Shown here piece by piece: positions 22,860 to 35,184 of a stretch of DNA of 64,000 bases. The position numbers and the translations under genes are program-made. The DNA lies in contig OX457046.1 of NCBI GenBank assembly GCA_949752735.1, positions 35,912,294 to 35,976,293 of the forward strand, read 5' to 3'. Under the pieces are notes generated by a model. That model was not told the origin of the DNA. It worked only from the letters and a program-made list of their open reading frames with translations, and searched no databases. How positions within the stretch are numbered: the first letter of the stretch is position 1; each line of letters starts with the position of its first letter. Source of the stretch: Lumbricus terrestris. Taxonomy: Eukaryota; Annelida; Clitellata; Crassiclitellata; Lumbricidae.

Positions 22860-25150
22860 ATCATAAAAAATTAATGTTACAGTAGACCTAGGCTAAATGT
22901 GAAATTTATGTAGACCTATGTCTCTTAAACGTATCAGGAAGTTTGTAAATGTTACAGCAGAATGAATAACTCATCGGATTATAGAGAAAAAACAGCCTAT
23001 TATTATGGCAGCGCTATAAAAGTTCGTAGGTTATCTCTTCAACTTTTTCTCTGACCACGTGGAGTCCATAATTATTATAGAATCCATGTCTGCCCTACTG
23101 GATTAATAATTATGGTGCCCATGAATAGCTGGCACGATAGAACTCGCCTCATCATCGTAGTTATCAACATAATCATCATAAATCATCTTCGTTGCCATCA
23201 TCATCATCATCTTCGTCGTCATCCCCTCCAACCAATCCCTGATAAACGCGTTAGTTAATGACGATATGTTGGACTGTTCGGGCCAGTGGTGCAACGTGGG
23301 CCTATAGCCTACATCATAATGACCTCGAAGAATGCGGCTGTCAGAAATAGGCTATTATAATTTATAACACACATCAAACCACCACCATCAAGGCCAATTC
23401 AGGTTGATGATTATCGATAGCCATAATTAGGATGCGTGCAGGCATTCCTGGGCCTATTCTCTTTCAAACACCCATGTTTTCGCATAATTAGTCGTAACAG
23501 GAAACCGTGTCCGCATGGACTTTAAACTACCGTCAGGCAGTTGAGACATAGAGCTTATTGTCTAACATTCTCATTTAACCGACGCCACACGTTATAAATG
23601 TGTGGTAGGCCAATGCCTATAGCCTATATAATATGCACTGTTGCTTGTAGGTCATATGCAGTGATGCTAGAGTCCGACTCGAAATCCAAAAGTCGTACCC
23701 TATGGAGTAAGCAGGTCAAACTGAATTGACGTAGGGCCTACACGGAGACATTATAATCTAGCTGCCCTAAGTATGTTGACTATAGGAGCCTACGGGCAAT
23801 AGGCCTAACGCATTATCACAGAAACGGGTAGGCCTAGGCCTACTGCGAATCATAGCGCAACCATCCTACGGGACAATGGGACCATGGGACGCGTCCCTCC
23901 AAACTTTCGAGCGGACTCCATGGGACGTTCCCATTTCCAACTTTTCCACCGTCATTGACACCCGCACATAGGGGCAAAAGGGTAACATCCCCCCCTAAAA
24001 AATTGACACCTGTTTTTTTAACTACTAGGCCTAACCTTTTTAATCACATTTCTTTGCACTTATAAAATAATAGGCTACACAAAGTAAAACTCACAAGTCT
24101 ACGTATAAAAATCTGTAGGTTAATTGTAGATTTGATCGTAGTTGCAGGAAAAGGAAAAAGGTGAACAACATGCATGTAGGCATATCCGGCTACAGAATAT
24201 GAAACGGATCCAGGCGGCAATCCGGTCATCCGGGCTATGGCCCCCATTTGGCAATTACACAGAACGTGCCCCTGTATCCATTACTCAATGTGTCACATGA
24301 AAGAAGGTACCAGGTAGGCTATTGGAGTTATCCCTCCCCTCTTGGCACTTCGAGCCTCGCGATCGTCCCTCGGCCGCTCGCTCATCCACACAAAACCCGA
24401 TAGGGTAAGTTATGTTTTAGCCCCACACAAGAACTGAAACCAAACTCCGCTCATGGTTACAATATCAAAATGGTCTAGGCCTAGGCCTACTAGGGAATTT
24501 CTAATTGTTGGCTATATGCACAAGTTTTTTTTGCGACTCGCGATCAGCTTGACAATGTTAATATGTGGGCACCAGAAGCAATCTCAAACTCAGCCACGGC
24601 AAATATAAAGAGATGGTAATTATTTTAGTCGTCCGAGGTCTAAGCTAACTTAGGCTACATGTATCTTCCTCCTCCTATATGCCTACCTGGTATGGAGGGG
24701 ATGATAAAGTCTCATCCTAGGATAGTAGAATTTGTTTTGATGTTGGCACTCTGTCGCCGGGAGAGAAAAAGCATTTCCGAAGTGCATTTTCAAGGTTTGC
24801 AGACAAGATGGGGAACTACCAGAATATTATGAACGATTTCGTTGCAGTTTAATCCAGCAAAAAATTGCTTGTTGACTAGGCTGCCGGTACCATAAAAATT
24901 ATATTATTTGAATATGAAATTCTTGACATTAAGAATTAAATTAATAAATGTAGCATATAGGCTATGCGTTATCGTACATTCGTACCCACACTTTTGTTAT
25001 TTCTATTTGTTTAAATTCAGATTTGTTTTAAAAGCATAGGCCTAAAGATAGTAAACTTTAGGGCCCGTGGCTGCCTAGCTGCTCTGCCCAGGGACCCGGA
25101 AGTTCTGTCGTAGGGGGCCTGGCGAGAGGTCACGACGCTTCGCCAAGCGT
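22860..25150. other. Intergenic DNA rich in TAGGCCTA
   Basis: No gene was recognised. The octamer TAGGCCTA and its fragments occur repeatedly (for example 23,790-23,850 and 24,475-24,490). A GC-rich stretch at 24,340-24,400 followed by GGTAAGTTATG could be an unrelated promoter and exon edge on the plus strand, but no coding sequence supports it. A short GATGATGAT repeat lies near 23,195. Confidence 0.6.
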
Positions 25151-25158
25151 GGCCATTA

Positions 25159-26143
25159 GCAGGGGCTTCTATCCCCCCTAAGCAACCGGGCGCAATCCAT
25201 TTTCTTCCCCCTCTTTTCTGGACCGGCCTTCCTCTATGTATGCAATAAAATTATAATTCAATCTAGCCCATGCCCTCCTCTAGTGTGGGAATGAAGGTTT
25301 GTTTGGAGAGGGACAAACGAGCATCCAGCAGACGATCGCCAAAGCATGTGTAGCGCCGAGAAGGGACCCAGCTGGTATGGAGAGGGAATGTGCCCCTCCC
25401 ATAAGAAATTTTTGCGATTTCCGCATTGCAATTTCAGCATTTTAAGCTGTCCTCTTAGCAAAATTACTCTACTGTTTCAGTGGAGGAATTGCTGCCAAAA
25501 TTGGGCAACCATATGTTTTGCGCCTTTGATCAGTGTGCACTCGAGAGGCGTTACATAAATTTTTAGACCACAATGCAATACAATAAAATACAATGTAGGT
25601 CATACATTGTAAGCCCACATAATAATGACGTTGCTTTACTAAGTGTTCAATGACCAAATTTGACTCACTGAAATTTGAAAGATAAGATTGGAGAGAAGCC
25701 ATTTAGTTGTGCAAAATAGTATTTGTATTAACATTATTATTTTCAATTATAATATGATTGCATTATTTATTAAAATAGTAAAAACATAATTATAACCATG
25801 TAATAGGAAATTTTTTATAGTATATGATAGCTGTTATAGCAGTTCATGTAATTCAAAAATGCAGATAGTAGCCTAACTAAAAACTCAAAGTGTATGAAAT
25901 GTATACATTTTGCTAAAAACTATTAGGCCTACCATTTTGTCCAAATTTATATGCAGGGGAAGTATTTTCTGGGGGATCTTCCTTTACTATCTTCCTTTTG
26001 TAATGCCTAGATTGAACGCTGCCCTCCATGTCAGACCTTCCCCCCCCCAACCGACGTGAATTTTTGCTGTCTTCTGATTCCCCCCCCTATTTTTCACTGG
26101 GCGCAGGCTGCGCCCGCCATGTATAGGGATAGAAGCCCCTGCA
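25159..26143. mobile_element. hAT-like element, 985 bases, TIR GCAGGGGCTTCTATCCC
   Basis: GCAGGGGCTTCTATCCC at the left matches GGGATAGAAGCCCCTGC at the right over 17 bases. Flanks are identical 8-base duplications GGCCATTA (25,151-25,158 and 26,144-26,151). C-rich runs lie near the right end (26,041-26,090). There is no transposase frame, so it would need an enzyme supplied elsewhere. Confidence 0.9.
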
Positions 26144-26413
26144 GGCCATTAGGCACGCAGTTGATTCGTTTGCTTGTGGGCATGCTCACGGTCAAGCAAA
26201 TACCCCCGAAATAAAATCCTGGCTACGGCCTTGTCATTATTTTGGGTTTGCCCATTGGCACCATTTAAGGCCCACATGAATGTCTAAAATTATCTGCTTG
26301 CATGTAGACTAAGCTTACCACGGTAATCAATACTGTACAGTATTGATTGATTTAATGGTCTGCTGAATATTCTCGGATAGACTAATCGCGGAGTGAGAAA
26401 AATACCAAATGAT

Positions 26414-26616
26414 CATGGGCGGAGTTTGTCAGGGGCTGGGGGCTAAGCCCCGCCAGGAAGAACCAGATTAAGTTTTTTTTACCGTGTAAACGGTATCTTT
26501 TTCCGGGCTTAGTCCCCCCCAATAAGGCGCGTATCTTTTTCCGGGCTTAGTCCCCCCAATAAGGCGCAGACTCATAAGTTAGCACCTCCAAGAACGAAAA
26601 CCAAACTCCGCCCATG
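26414..26616. mobile_element. hAT-like MITE, TIR CATGGGCGGAGTTT
   Basis: The terminal sequences CATGGGCGGAGTTTG and CAAACTCCGCCCATG are inverted. Flanks are CAAATGAT on both sides (26,406-26,413 and 26,617-26,624). The interior has GGGGGCTAAGCCCC and a partly duplicated segment TATCTTTTTCCGGGCTTAGT. Confidence 0.9.
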
Positions 26617-27199
26617 CAAATGATTTTGTTATCGACCACTATTAGGCCTGATGTTGTCTTTTTGTATAACTCACGAAAATCTGAATAACTCACATACGTG
26701 AGATAGCCTACATACACATTAAACTCTATGCCATCTATGGTAACTCGACCCGGACCACCTTTGGACTGCTCTTACGGCCAATTCTCATGACGCAACGCAG
26801 CGCTCGTGAATAAGCTGGCGTCCTGCGCTTGGCTTTTGAGTAGCGCTTTAGAAATCTTGAGATTACGATTACGATTCGTTGTCATAGGCTACTAAGCAGC
26901 CAAAATATCAAACGAGGAAGCATCCATCAATTATTCAGCCGCATATAATTTGGCACCAATTTAAATTGTAATCAACTAAAACTCTAGAAACCAGCCTAAC
27001 ACATATTAATAGGCCTACTTATCAACGCTTGCTGCCTCTTTACGGCTTGGTTTATTGCTTGCTACCGTGCATAATATAGTGCCATTAATTAATTACCTAA
27101 TTACAATAACAATCATTGTCATTACCAGTATGTACACTATTTTACAGTGTAGGTTCAAATAGGCTGACCAACATAAATGGCGCATAGCGTACGCCTATA

Positions 27200-27435
27200 C
27201 ATTATATGGAGAGATTCATACAGCCCCCATATAAGGTTACTACTCGGGAGCGCTCCCTACTCAACATTGGCTGAAAGCACTGTTTTAAGGCGGCGATAAA
27301 ACGCATCTGAGCAAACCATAGGCATATTAAGGAGTATAAACAGTGGAAGTCCATTCCATACCATGAGGGTGCACTATGGGTCAATAACAGAGAAAGCACG
27401 GTGTGCCTAAGAGCAGTTATTACAGCAGTATTCAT
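27200..27435 (-). mobile_element. LINE 3' end fragment
   Basis: The minus strand encodes a decayed copy of the LINE C-terminus and ends in a tail with GGGAGCGCTCCCGAGTAG. Because it lies between the TRP stop codon and the first minus-strand AATAAA (27,051-27,056), it may be part of that gene's 3' UTR. Confidence 0.5.
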
Positions 27436-27465
27436 TCACATATTTCTAAATTAATTAACTTGATA

Positions 27466-27625
27466 ATTTTTGGCAGGGTGAAAATTGGGGGGGGGGCGGT
27501 TTCAACCCATTCAGTCGTTCCCAGAGCCACATAATTTTGTATATAGTAAAGTCTGTTTTCACACCCAATTTCAAGTGAATCATAGTCCAACCCGTTACTC
27601 CCCCGTTTTTTTCCACAATCTCACA
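27466..27625. repeat. Dispersed repeat abutting the TRP stop codon
   Basis: This sequence, with TCTGTTTTCACACCCAATTT and CATAGTCCAACCCGT, resembles 37,619-37,742. The edge lies about 17 bases from the TRP stop codon at 27,643. The family is unknown; the second copy has GAGAATTGT/ACAATTCTC inverted ends. Confidence 0.6.
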
Positions 27626-27642
27626 TTGAATATTGCCACGGA

Positions 27643-30600
27643 TCATTTTCCCTTTCTGCTTCTGCCCCCCTTCCCCGTAAACGGCCTCTCCCTGATCTGG
27701 TTGACGACAGTGAAGAAGCTCGTGGGGCGCCTGACGGGACCAGGAGGGACGTTCGAGCTGCCAGCCGCGGCGCCGGCTCCCCCCGTGGCAGCAGCAGCGC
27801 GAAAGGCTTCGACCTGACGGGCCAGTTCTGCGTAGCCTCCCTGGATGTGATCCACCTTGTTTTCCAGCCTCTGGACCGTCTTCAGGAGTTCATCCGTCTC
27901 AAGGACCTTCGCTGGGCCCACCTGGTCGGCAGGGATAGCCATGACCCATCGGTCCGCCTGCCGGTCGAATGAGATGCGATCGCGGACGATCCTGGTGGCT
28001 CTGAGGACCTGTTTGATGCAGGGTAGAGATCGCTCGATCTGAAGGGCCAGGCGGAGACTGCCCACCTTCCACGTAGTACCCTCCTTTGCCTTGATGTCCG
28101 TGTAAGTGTCCGTCATCATGGCGACCAGCAGACTCATGAGAATGACGGTGGCACTGATGATGTAGAAGATGTACAGCCATTTTACGAAGGCCGGATCGCC
28201 ACCATACGATTGGTAGTTGGCGTCGAAGCCGTCGTCGAACAGAGAGCCGAGACCGAGCATCAGGTTGAAGACGTTGAAGAGGGTGTTCCAGACGGAGCCG
28301 TGGTTGTAGCTGGGGTCGGTCGTCGGTATGACCTGGAAAAGGACGTTGAAGGCCAGTCCGCAGCCGAGGAGGACGAAGATGTACATGATGAGGTAGCGAG
28401 TGATGTCCCTGATGACGATGTACTTGAGCATGATGCTGTAGACGTGCATGTCCTCGAAGCCCTTCGTGAAGCTGATGGTGAACAACCAGCCGAGTAGCAT
28501 CACCATCGAAACGATCTCAGTGTAGGTGGAAATGTCGGAGGCACAGAGGAACAGCGCATACCAGGCGATGACCAACGCGCAGAAGGCAACAGCGGTCAGA
28601 TGTCCGAGGTAGCTGAAAAGCGTTGATATCATCAGGTAGGGCAGACCGAGTACGCTGACGCGGTTCATTGAAGCGCAACAACCGGTGGACTGTGACGTGT
28701 CTTTCTTCCTTGTCCCGCTGTCACGTTTACAGCAGGAGCAGGAGGCGGGGGACGATTTGCTAAGGATAGAGATGATGGAGTAGACCTCGTAGAGCAGCAG
28801 GAGGCCAGGCCAGATGAGAAAGAGGCCGTAGAGTCCATAGGAACCGCCCGATCTGCAGCTGTTCTGTGGGGACGAATTGAAGATCTGGTGAAGGTTGTCG
28901 CTTTTTGGAACGACGTAGACGGAGTAGAGACTCATGTAGACGATGTGGACGATCATCAGAACGGCGTAGATCCACTGGTAGGCGTTCCAGTAGTTCCGCA
29001 CCAGCTGCCGGAACGGATGTATGTCCAGGATCTTCGACGCCAGGACCTCGTCCTCCAGCGAGACCACGAGATCCAGACAGGACGGTAGGTCTGGTTGCTT
29101 GGCACCGCTGTCCTCGCTGGAATTTTTCCATTTACCAAGGTCGTCGTCTACCCCAACGCTGGACTTTTTCCTGGCGGAAGGTCTCCGATGTGAGGTAGTC
29201 GTTTGAGGAACGAGACTGGTAATGTCGTAGACGTACTCCGTGGCCTCCCTGAAGCGATAGACGTTGGCCGTGTTGAGCATTTCATCGAGCAGATCAACGG
29301 CCCCGATCTTGATGGCGTACGAGACAGCGTTAAGGTCCTTCGTGTTGTAGACCTTCGAGGTAAGATGGACCATTGCGGTCCTGAGCAGCGCGTAGTACAT
29401 CTCAGATTCCTCGTTCGGGTACTGGTGATCGTTCTTCATGCACCACCAGCGAACGGCGATCCGCGTGATGCCCTGGTAGACCTCCAGGAGAGCCTCCTTC
29501 TTCGTCGGTTCTTCCACAGACTCCTCGATGGCCGCGTGCACCATCGTGTTCCCCTCGTGGTTCTGCAGAGCCAGGTCCGCCCCGCAGGCAACGAGGATGC
29601 TGATGCCGTGGAGGTCGCCACGTCGGGCGCAGATGTGGAGGCAGCTGTCGCCGACGTTGTTCGCCTCGTCCAGATTGACTCCCTTCTCCGGTTTGTTGAA
29701 GACCTCGATCATCGTATCGAGGTTGAAGGCGATGCCGCTGCGGGCAGCCACGTGGAACGGGGTGTCCCCCTCCTCGTTGGCCACCTTCGGGTTCAGCGAA
29801 CTCAGCTCGACGAGTATTTCCGGTCGACCGCGTCTGGCGGCGATGTGCAGAGCGGTGTTACCGTGACGGTCCTGGGCGTCGACCAGCGACCAGTTGCTTG
29901 CCTTGACGATCATATCGACGATGATCCTCACCAGCTCACCACTCACAGCGTCCGAGGCGGCAGCCTCATGCAGCGGCGTCATTCCCAGCTTGTTCCTCGC
30001 GTCCAGCTTTGCCTTCTGCAGCAGTACCTGAGTCGTCGCAAGGTGTCCGCTCTTGCAGGACAGATGCAAGGCCGTGTCGCCGTCGTTGTTCGGATTGTCC
30101 ACCTCCACTTCCGATAAAAACGCCTGGACGACCTCCACGCGATCGTCTCGGGCAGCCACGTGGAAGTAGGTATTCCCGCTGAGGTCACGGGCCTTCGGAT
30201 CGACCCCGATCTCCAGCAGACAACGCATCTTTTCCACGTCGCCGCTGGAAGCAGCCACATGGAGCGGGGTCTTTCCGACGACGAACAGCAGCTTCCGGTT
30301 GATGGTCGTGGAACTCCTCGCTCGTCGGTACAGCTGGGCAACGGCCTTCAGGAAGTTCTTGTCCGGTCTGAGCATCGCGAAGTCCCAGATGTTCTGCCCC
30401 ATCTTGTTCTTGCAGTCGAGGTTGGCTCCGTGATCGGCCAGCAGCTTCATCGTTCCGATATTGCCCGCCCTCGTGGCGAACAATATTGCCGTGTTCCCGT
30501 TACAGTCGGGGTGGTTGATATCGATGCTTCCGCGCTCCAGCAACACCTCTACCACCTGGTTCGTGCCTTCGGCGGCGGCAACGTGCAGCGGGGTCTGATC

Positions 30601-33600
30601 GTGGCGTATCTTAACGTTGGCCTCCGCTCCGTTGTCCAATAGAACCCTAACGATGTCGTGGTACCCAAGGGCACTTGCAAGAACAATCGGTGCGACGAGC
30701 CCCAGTTTTCGTTCCTGACGTACGTTCGCCTTTCCCTCGCGGGCCAGAATCCCGACCAGTTCGGTGTAGCCGTATCTGACGGCCCAGTACAGCGGCGTAG
30801 ATCCCTTATCGTTTTCCAATTGCAGGTCTGCACCGTTTGCGATCAGATATCGTACCGTCTCGATGTGGTTTCCACGCGCGGCCCACAACACGGGAGTGTC
30901 GTTCTTGTTATTGGTGACGTTGATGTCGATGCCCAGCTCGTGGAAGAGTTCGATGAAGTTCGTGTGTCCCTTGAGGGCCGCTATGTGCATGCTGCCGAGA
31001 TGTCGAGGTCTCTGGCCGTCGAGTTCCATGAGTACGGTCCTTCGGAGGAGCTCCTTCCGCACGGACTCGGTCGTCAGCCTTTCGAGTAGCTGTTTCGCCA
31101 GGTCGAAGTTGCCCTTCTCCGTCAGTATGTGCAGACAGGATTTCTGCGATGAGACCTTTCTGACCGTCACGTTGTAACCGTCGGTCAACAGTCTCTCGCT
31201 GGACGATCCGATCAGATAACGGGCGGCATTCCACCGCTCCTTTTCCAGGACGCAGTGAAGCACGGTCGAGTTGTCCTCCGTCCGGCGAAGCTCCGTATCG
31301 GAGAGCGTCAAGCCAAGCGCGTCGGCGCGCTCCACCAGCTTCTGGAGCTGTGCTGCGTCGTCACGCATGGCAGCGTCGAAGATGCTCGTCTTGAGCTTGT
31401 CGGCTTCGACTGGAGGCACCTTGTGTCCTCCTCCATTCGCTGGAGCTGTCTGAGGTGGAGCTGCAGATGCTGATTGCAGGAGTAGCTCTTCGACATCGCC
31501 CGTCGTTGGTTCGGCGTCGTTTATCAGCTGCCGAAGGATCGCCTCGTTTTCTGCTGTATTCCTTCTCTTCTGTTTACACACCAATTAATTGATTGATTAA
31601 TTAACTAATTAATTAACTAATTAATAACATTGATTCATTCATTCATTCATTCATTCATTCATTCATTACTAAGTCCCCGAGGGATCCTAAATACCTCGGG
31701 GCAAAAATAACAAATAAAAAATTAATTGATTGACTAATTACTAATTTTTGATTAATTAATTAATTAATTAATTAAATTATTTATTAATTAACCAATTTAT
31801 TAGTTAACCAATTGATTAATATTCATTCATTCATTCATTCATTCATTCATTCATTCATTCATTCATTGCATTTATATAGCGCCTCTTCAAGGGGGCTACT
31901 CAGGGGCGCTCCCAACCACAGCGCAGCCAAATAAAGTTAAGTTAAGATAGAAAGGCAACAGATGGCGAAGGTAGGTCTTGCCATCCTTCTGGTTCGTCGA
32001 TGCCAAGAAAATTAAACCGCTAGCAGTTCATGCCCGTAATTGTAAGACGCAGATGGGGCTGGGGTGGGTCACGTGGATGTGGGGTGAGAGAAGGGGCAAA
32101 CTAACACGATGCCTCCTTTAGTAACCCACCTTAATAATCGTAGTGTGGCAGACTCGGACTGTACGGTTTTAATGCACATGCAGGCGTCGGAAAATATCGA
32201 AAGTACATGTAGGTGTAATAATAGCTCAAACCAGTGGCGGCGCCAGGATTTGAGTTTCGGGGGGGGCTGAAGCCTCGACCGAAATCTCATGAAAATTTTC
32301 CATTTTCGCCGCCAAAATTTCTGACGACCTTTTTTTAGTCGTCGGCCCAAAATTGTGGATATTTCTCTGTAAAAAAATTTCGGATGACCCTTTTTTAGGG
32401 AGTGCTGAGCCTCTTGCAGGGCGGGGGGCTTAGCCCCCCAGCCCCTCTAGCACCGTCACTGGCTCAAACTAGGGCTTTTTTGACGTGCAGTTGTACACAA
32501 AATGTGCTGTTCTAAATGGATTTGTGCAGTTGTAGATCGAAGCACTTCTGTGCAGTTAAAATTCGCTTTAAACGGTCACTGCATGTCATCCGGTCCAAAT
32601 GCGTGAATGCATCTCAGTACATATTATTGGTCAAGCAATTTACCATGGATGATGATGATGGGAGAGGAAAGAAGGACATGGGCGGAGTTTATCAGGGGCT
32701 ATAGGTGCTAAGCCCCCCAAGAAGTCCCATAATCATTTTTTACCGTGTTTATGGTATCTTTTTCCGGGCTTAGCCCCTAAGAACTTTCAAGTAAACGACT
32801 AAAAAAGGTCAAAAACGTTTTGGGGCCGGGAATTTTTTTCGGCGCTGCTAGTTCTGGACCACATTTCCAGCTCCCCCCCCCCCAAGAACGAAAACCAAAC
32901 TCCGCCCAACCATGACTTGTGCAGTTCTAAAAATTCCTTAAAAACTGCTATCTAAGACCATCGACCTGAGTTGAGTCAGCTAAAGTGCACCATTTCTTAA
33001 CAGATAAGCACCGGTAACCCAGACATAATGCAGTCGGAAAAGATTCTAATCAAAGGTGAACCAAAGTTTACGAATCGTGTTTTCAGTCTGAGCATGAATT
33101 ATTGTGCTCGTAGTAGGCTAGGCCTACATGTAGTTCACGTTGCAATTAAATTTCTTGTATTGCAATATGATAGAATGCGCTATTTACAAAGTCTGCTAAA
33201 ATATCTTTGCTATTTAGATAGGCCAATAAGTATAGAATAGCCACATTATAATGGTTGTCTCGTAATATTACTACACCAGTTGCGATTGCCTCTTGTATAT
33301 CATAAGTCGTTTGACGTCACAATCCACAAACATGACGTCATCGCGGAATGACGCAAAGTCATTTGTTCAGTCGATTCATAAGATAAGTAGGCCTAGACGC
33401 AGACGACGACAAAATATGTCGACAAAACGACGACAAAACGACGACAAAACGACGACAAAGATGATAGAGAAGATGACGAACAACAGTTGCTGAACTGAGC
33501 GGCAGACGATCAACGAAGTGAAAAAGAAATTATTCGAATATCGTTTAAGACAGAAAATTATATCATCGGCGTCATTTCAAAGACCAAAAAATAATCGACA

Positions 33601-35145
33601 AGTAAGTTTCAGCAGGCGTTACTATAGCAACAAAATGGCCGACGGTCAGAATGTAAATAAAAAAACTATTTTCTTTATTGAAACAATCCGATTGTTGACA
33701 GACCGCAATCGGTTACAGTGCACATTTATGAAATTTAAACAATTCAAAAGAATGCAAATTACAGAAGACACAGGGCTTAAAGTGTGCCTGGACGGTCATG
33801 GACGGCGTCCATGCACTTATTTTGAAATCCGAACACCGTCCAGCCACTTATAGGCGAGCACAGACTGGAAAGGTAAAGGGCGTCCAGGCACTTATTTTGG
33901 AAAGGTAAGGGGCGTCCAGGCACTTATTTTTTACACACTTTAAGCACTGAGAAGACATAAATCTTAGGCTAACTAAGCTTACTAACAGAACAGACAGCCT
34001 GCAATACAGTTGACTGTTGAGAGATGACTTGAGGACAAATGGAAACAGAACATAGACAGATAATTAATTAGACCTATAATCGATACATCGGTTAGAAGGA
34101 CATCGTAAATATTTCGAGCCATATATGCGTACATCATTTCTATCAATTCTATGTAGGCCTAAAGAAAAAAGAAGTTCATTTTAACTTGTTTTTACCATCG
34201 AGTGACTTAATATAAGTTTCTGCAGAATTATAGCGGACTACTTTGTGAGAATTCCGGCGTTGCTTATTTTAGTATTGTTTAATTTAGAAATCATTCTGAG
34301 GCGAGACGAAAAACACCAGAAGACGAATGAATGCCGGTTCTGAAGAAGTTGTTCGAAGTGGAAAGACGGACGTGAAGACACAAATGTAAGTGATTCAAAA
34401 TTTACGCTTGATTTATGGGTTGGTTGGTCTCAAACGTTTGACGTCAAGCCGCTTACAACTTTTCTTAGATTGTGTTACAGTTAGATCAATTATAACTATA
34501 ACAATCGAGGCACGTCAGCAGTACAATGCATAGTAGATCTAATTCTTTATGACTTAATTACAGTATCAGCGACCAGCATGTACCGTATTTTTGGACAGTA
34601 TCTAATGACACTTAGCCTGATCCTAACCAACGCTCAAGATCCCTAACCTGTCCCTAACCGACCACTACCACGCCTAACCAGGGCTGTTTTTAAGGAATTT
34701 TTAGAACTGCACAACCCCTTCTTTTCTTTTCAATCCTCCATTGTAAATTACTTCCAATCGGAGAACAACGACCTTTTTTGCTAGCTTTTTTTACTGTACA
34801 TAAGTGCTTCTACAACTGCACAAATCATTTAGAACTGAACTTTTTGTGTACAACTGCACGTTAAAAAAGCCCTGCGCCTAACCTGACCCTAATCGACACT
34901 TGGGTCCCCAATACTGCAATTGAATGGTACTAAATAGGCTTATCCATCATAACATGTATTAATTATCTTCGTGGGTTTCTGTGTTGCTTCAGGAACCGCT
35001 ACATTGCTGCATCCTGGGTTCAATGGCATGAGGAGAATGGCATGAGGGGAATGGCATGAGGGGAATGGCATGAGGGGAATGGCATGAGGGGAATGGCATG
35101 AGGGGAATGGCATGAGGGGAATGCGATGAGTGATGGTTGTGTGGC

Positions 35146-35184
<39 letters not shown>

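Noticed and set aside
24340..24425. Possible GC-rich promoter and first exon on the plus strand
   Set aside because: A donor-like GGTAAGTTATG exists, but there is no coding sequence, no downstream exon and no conserved site to support it.
29203..30117. 304-codon open frame on the plus strand
   Set aside because: It lies wholly antisense to the ankyrin part of the TRP exon. Its composition mirrors the repeat codons, and it has no domain of its own.
33400..33480. CRISPR-like short repeats
   Set aside because: Units are directly adjacent, with no spacers, in a eukaryotic intron. This is a simple tandem repeat.
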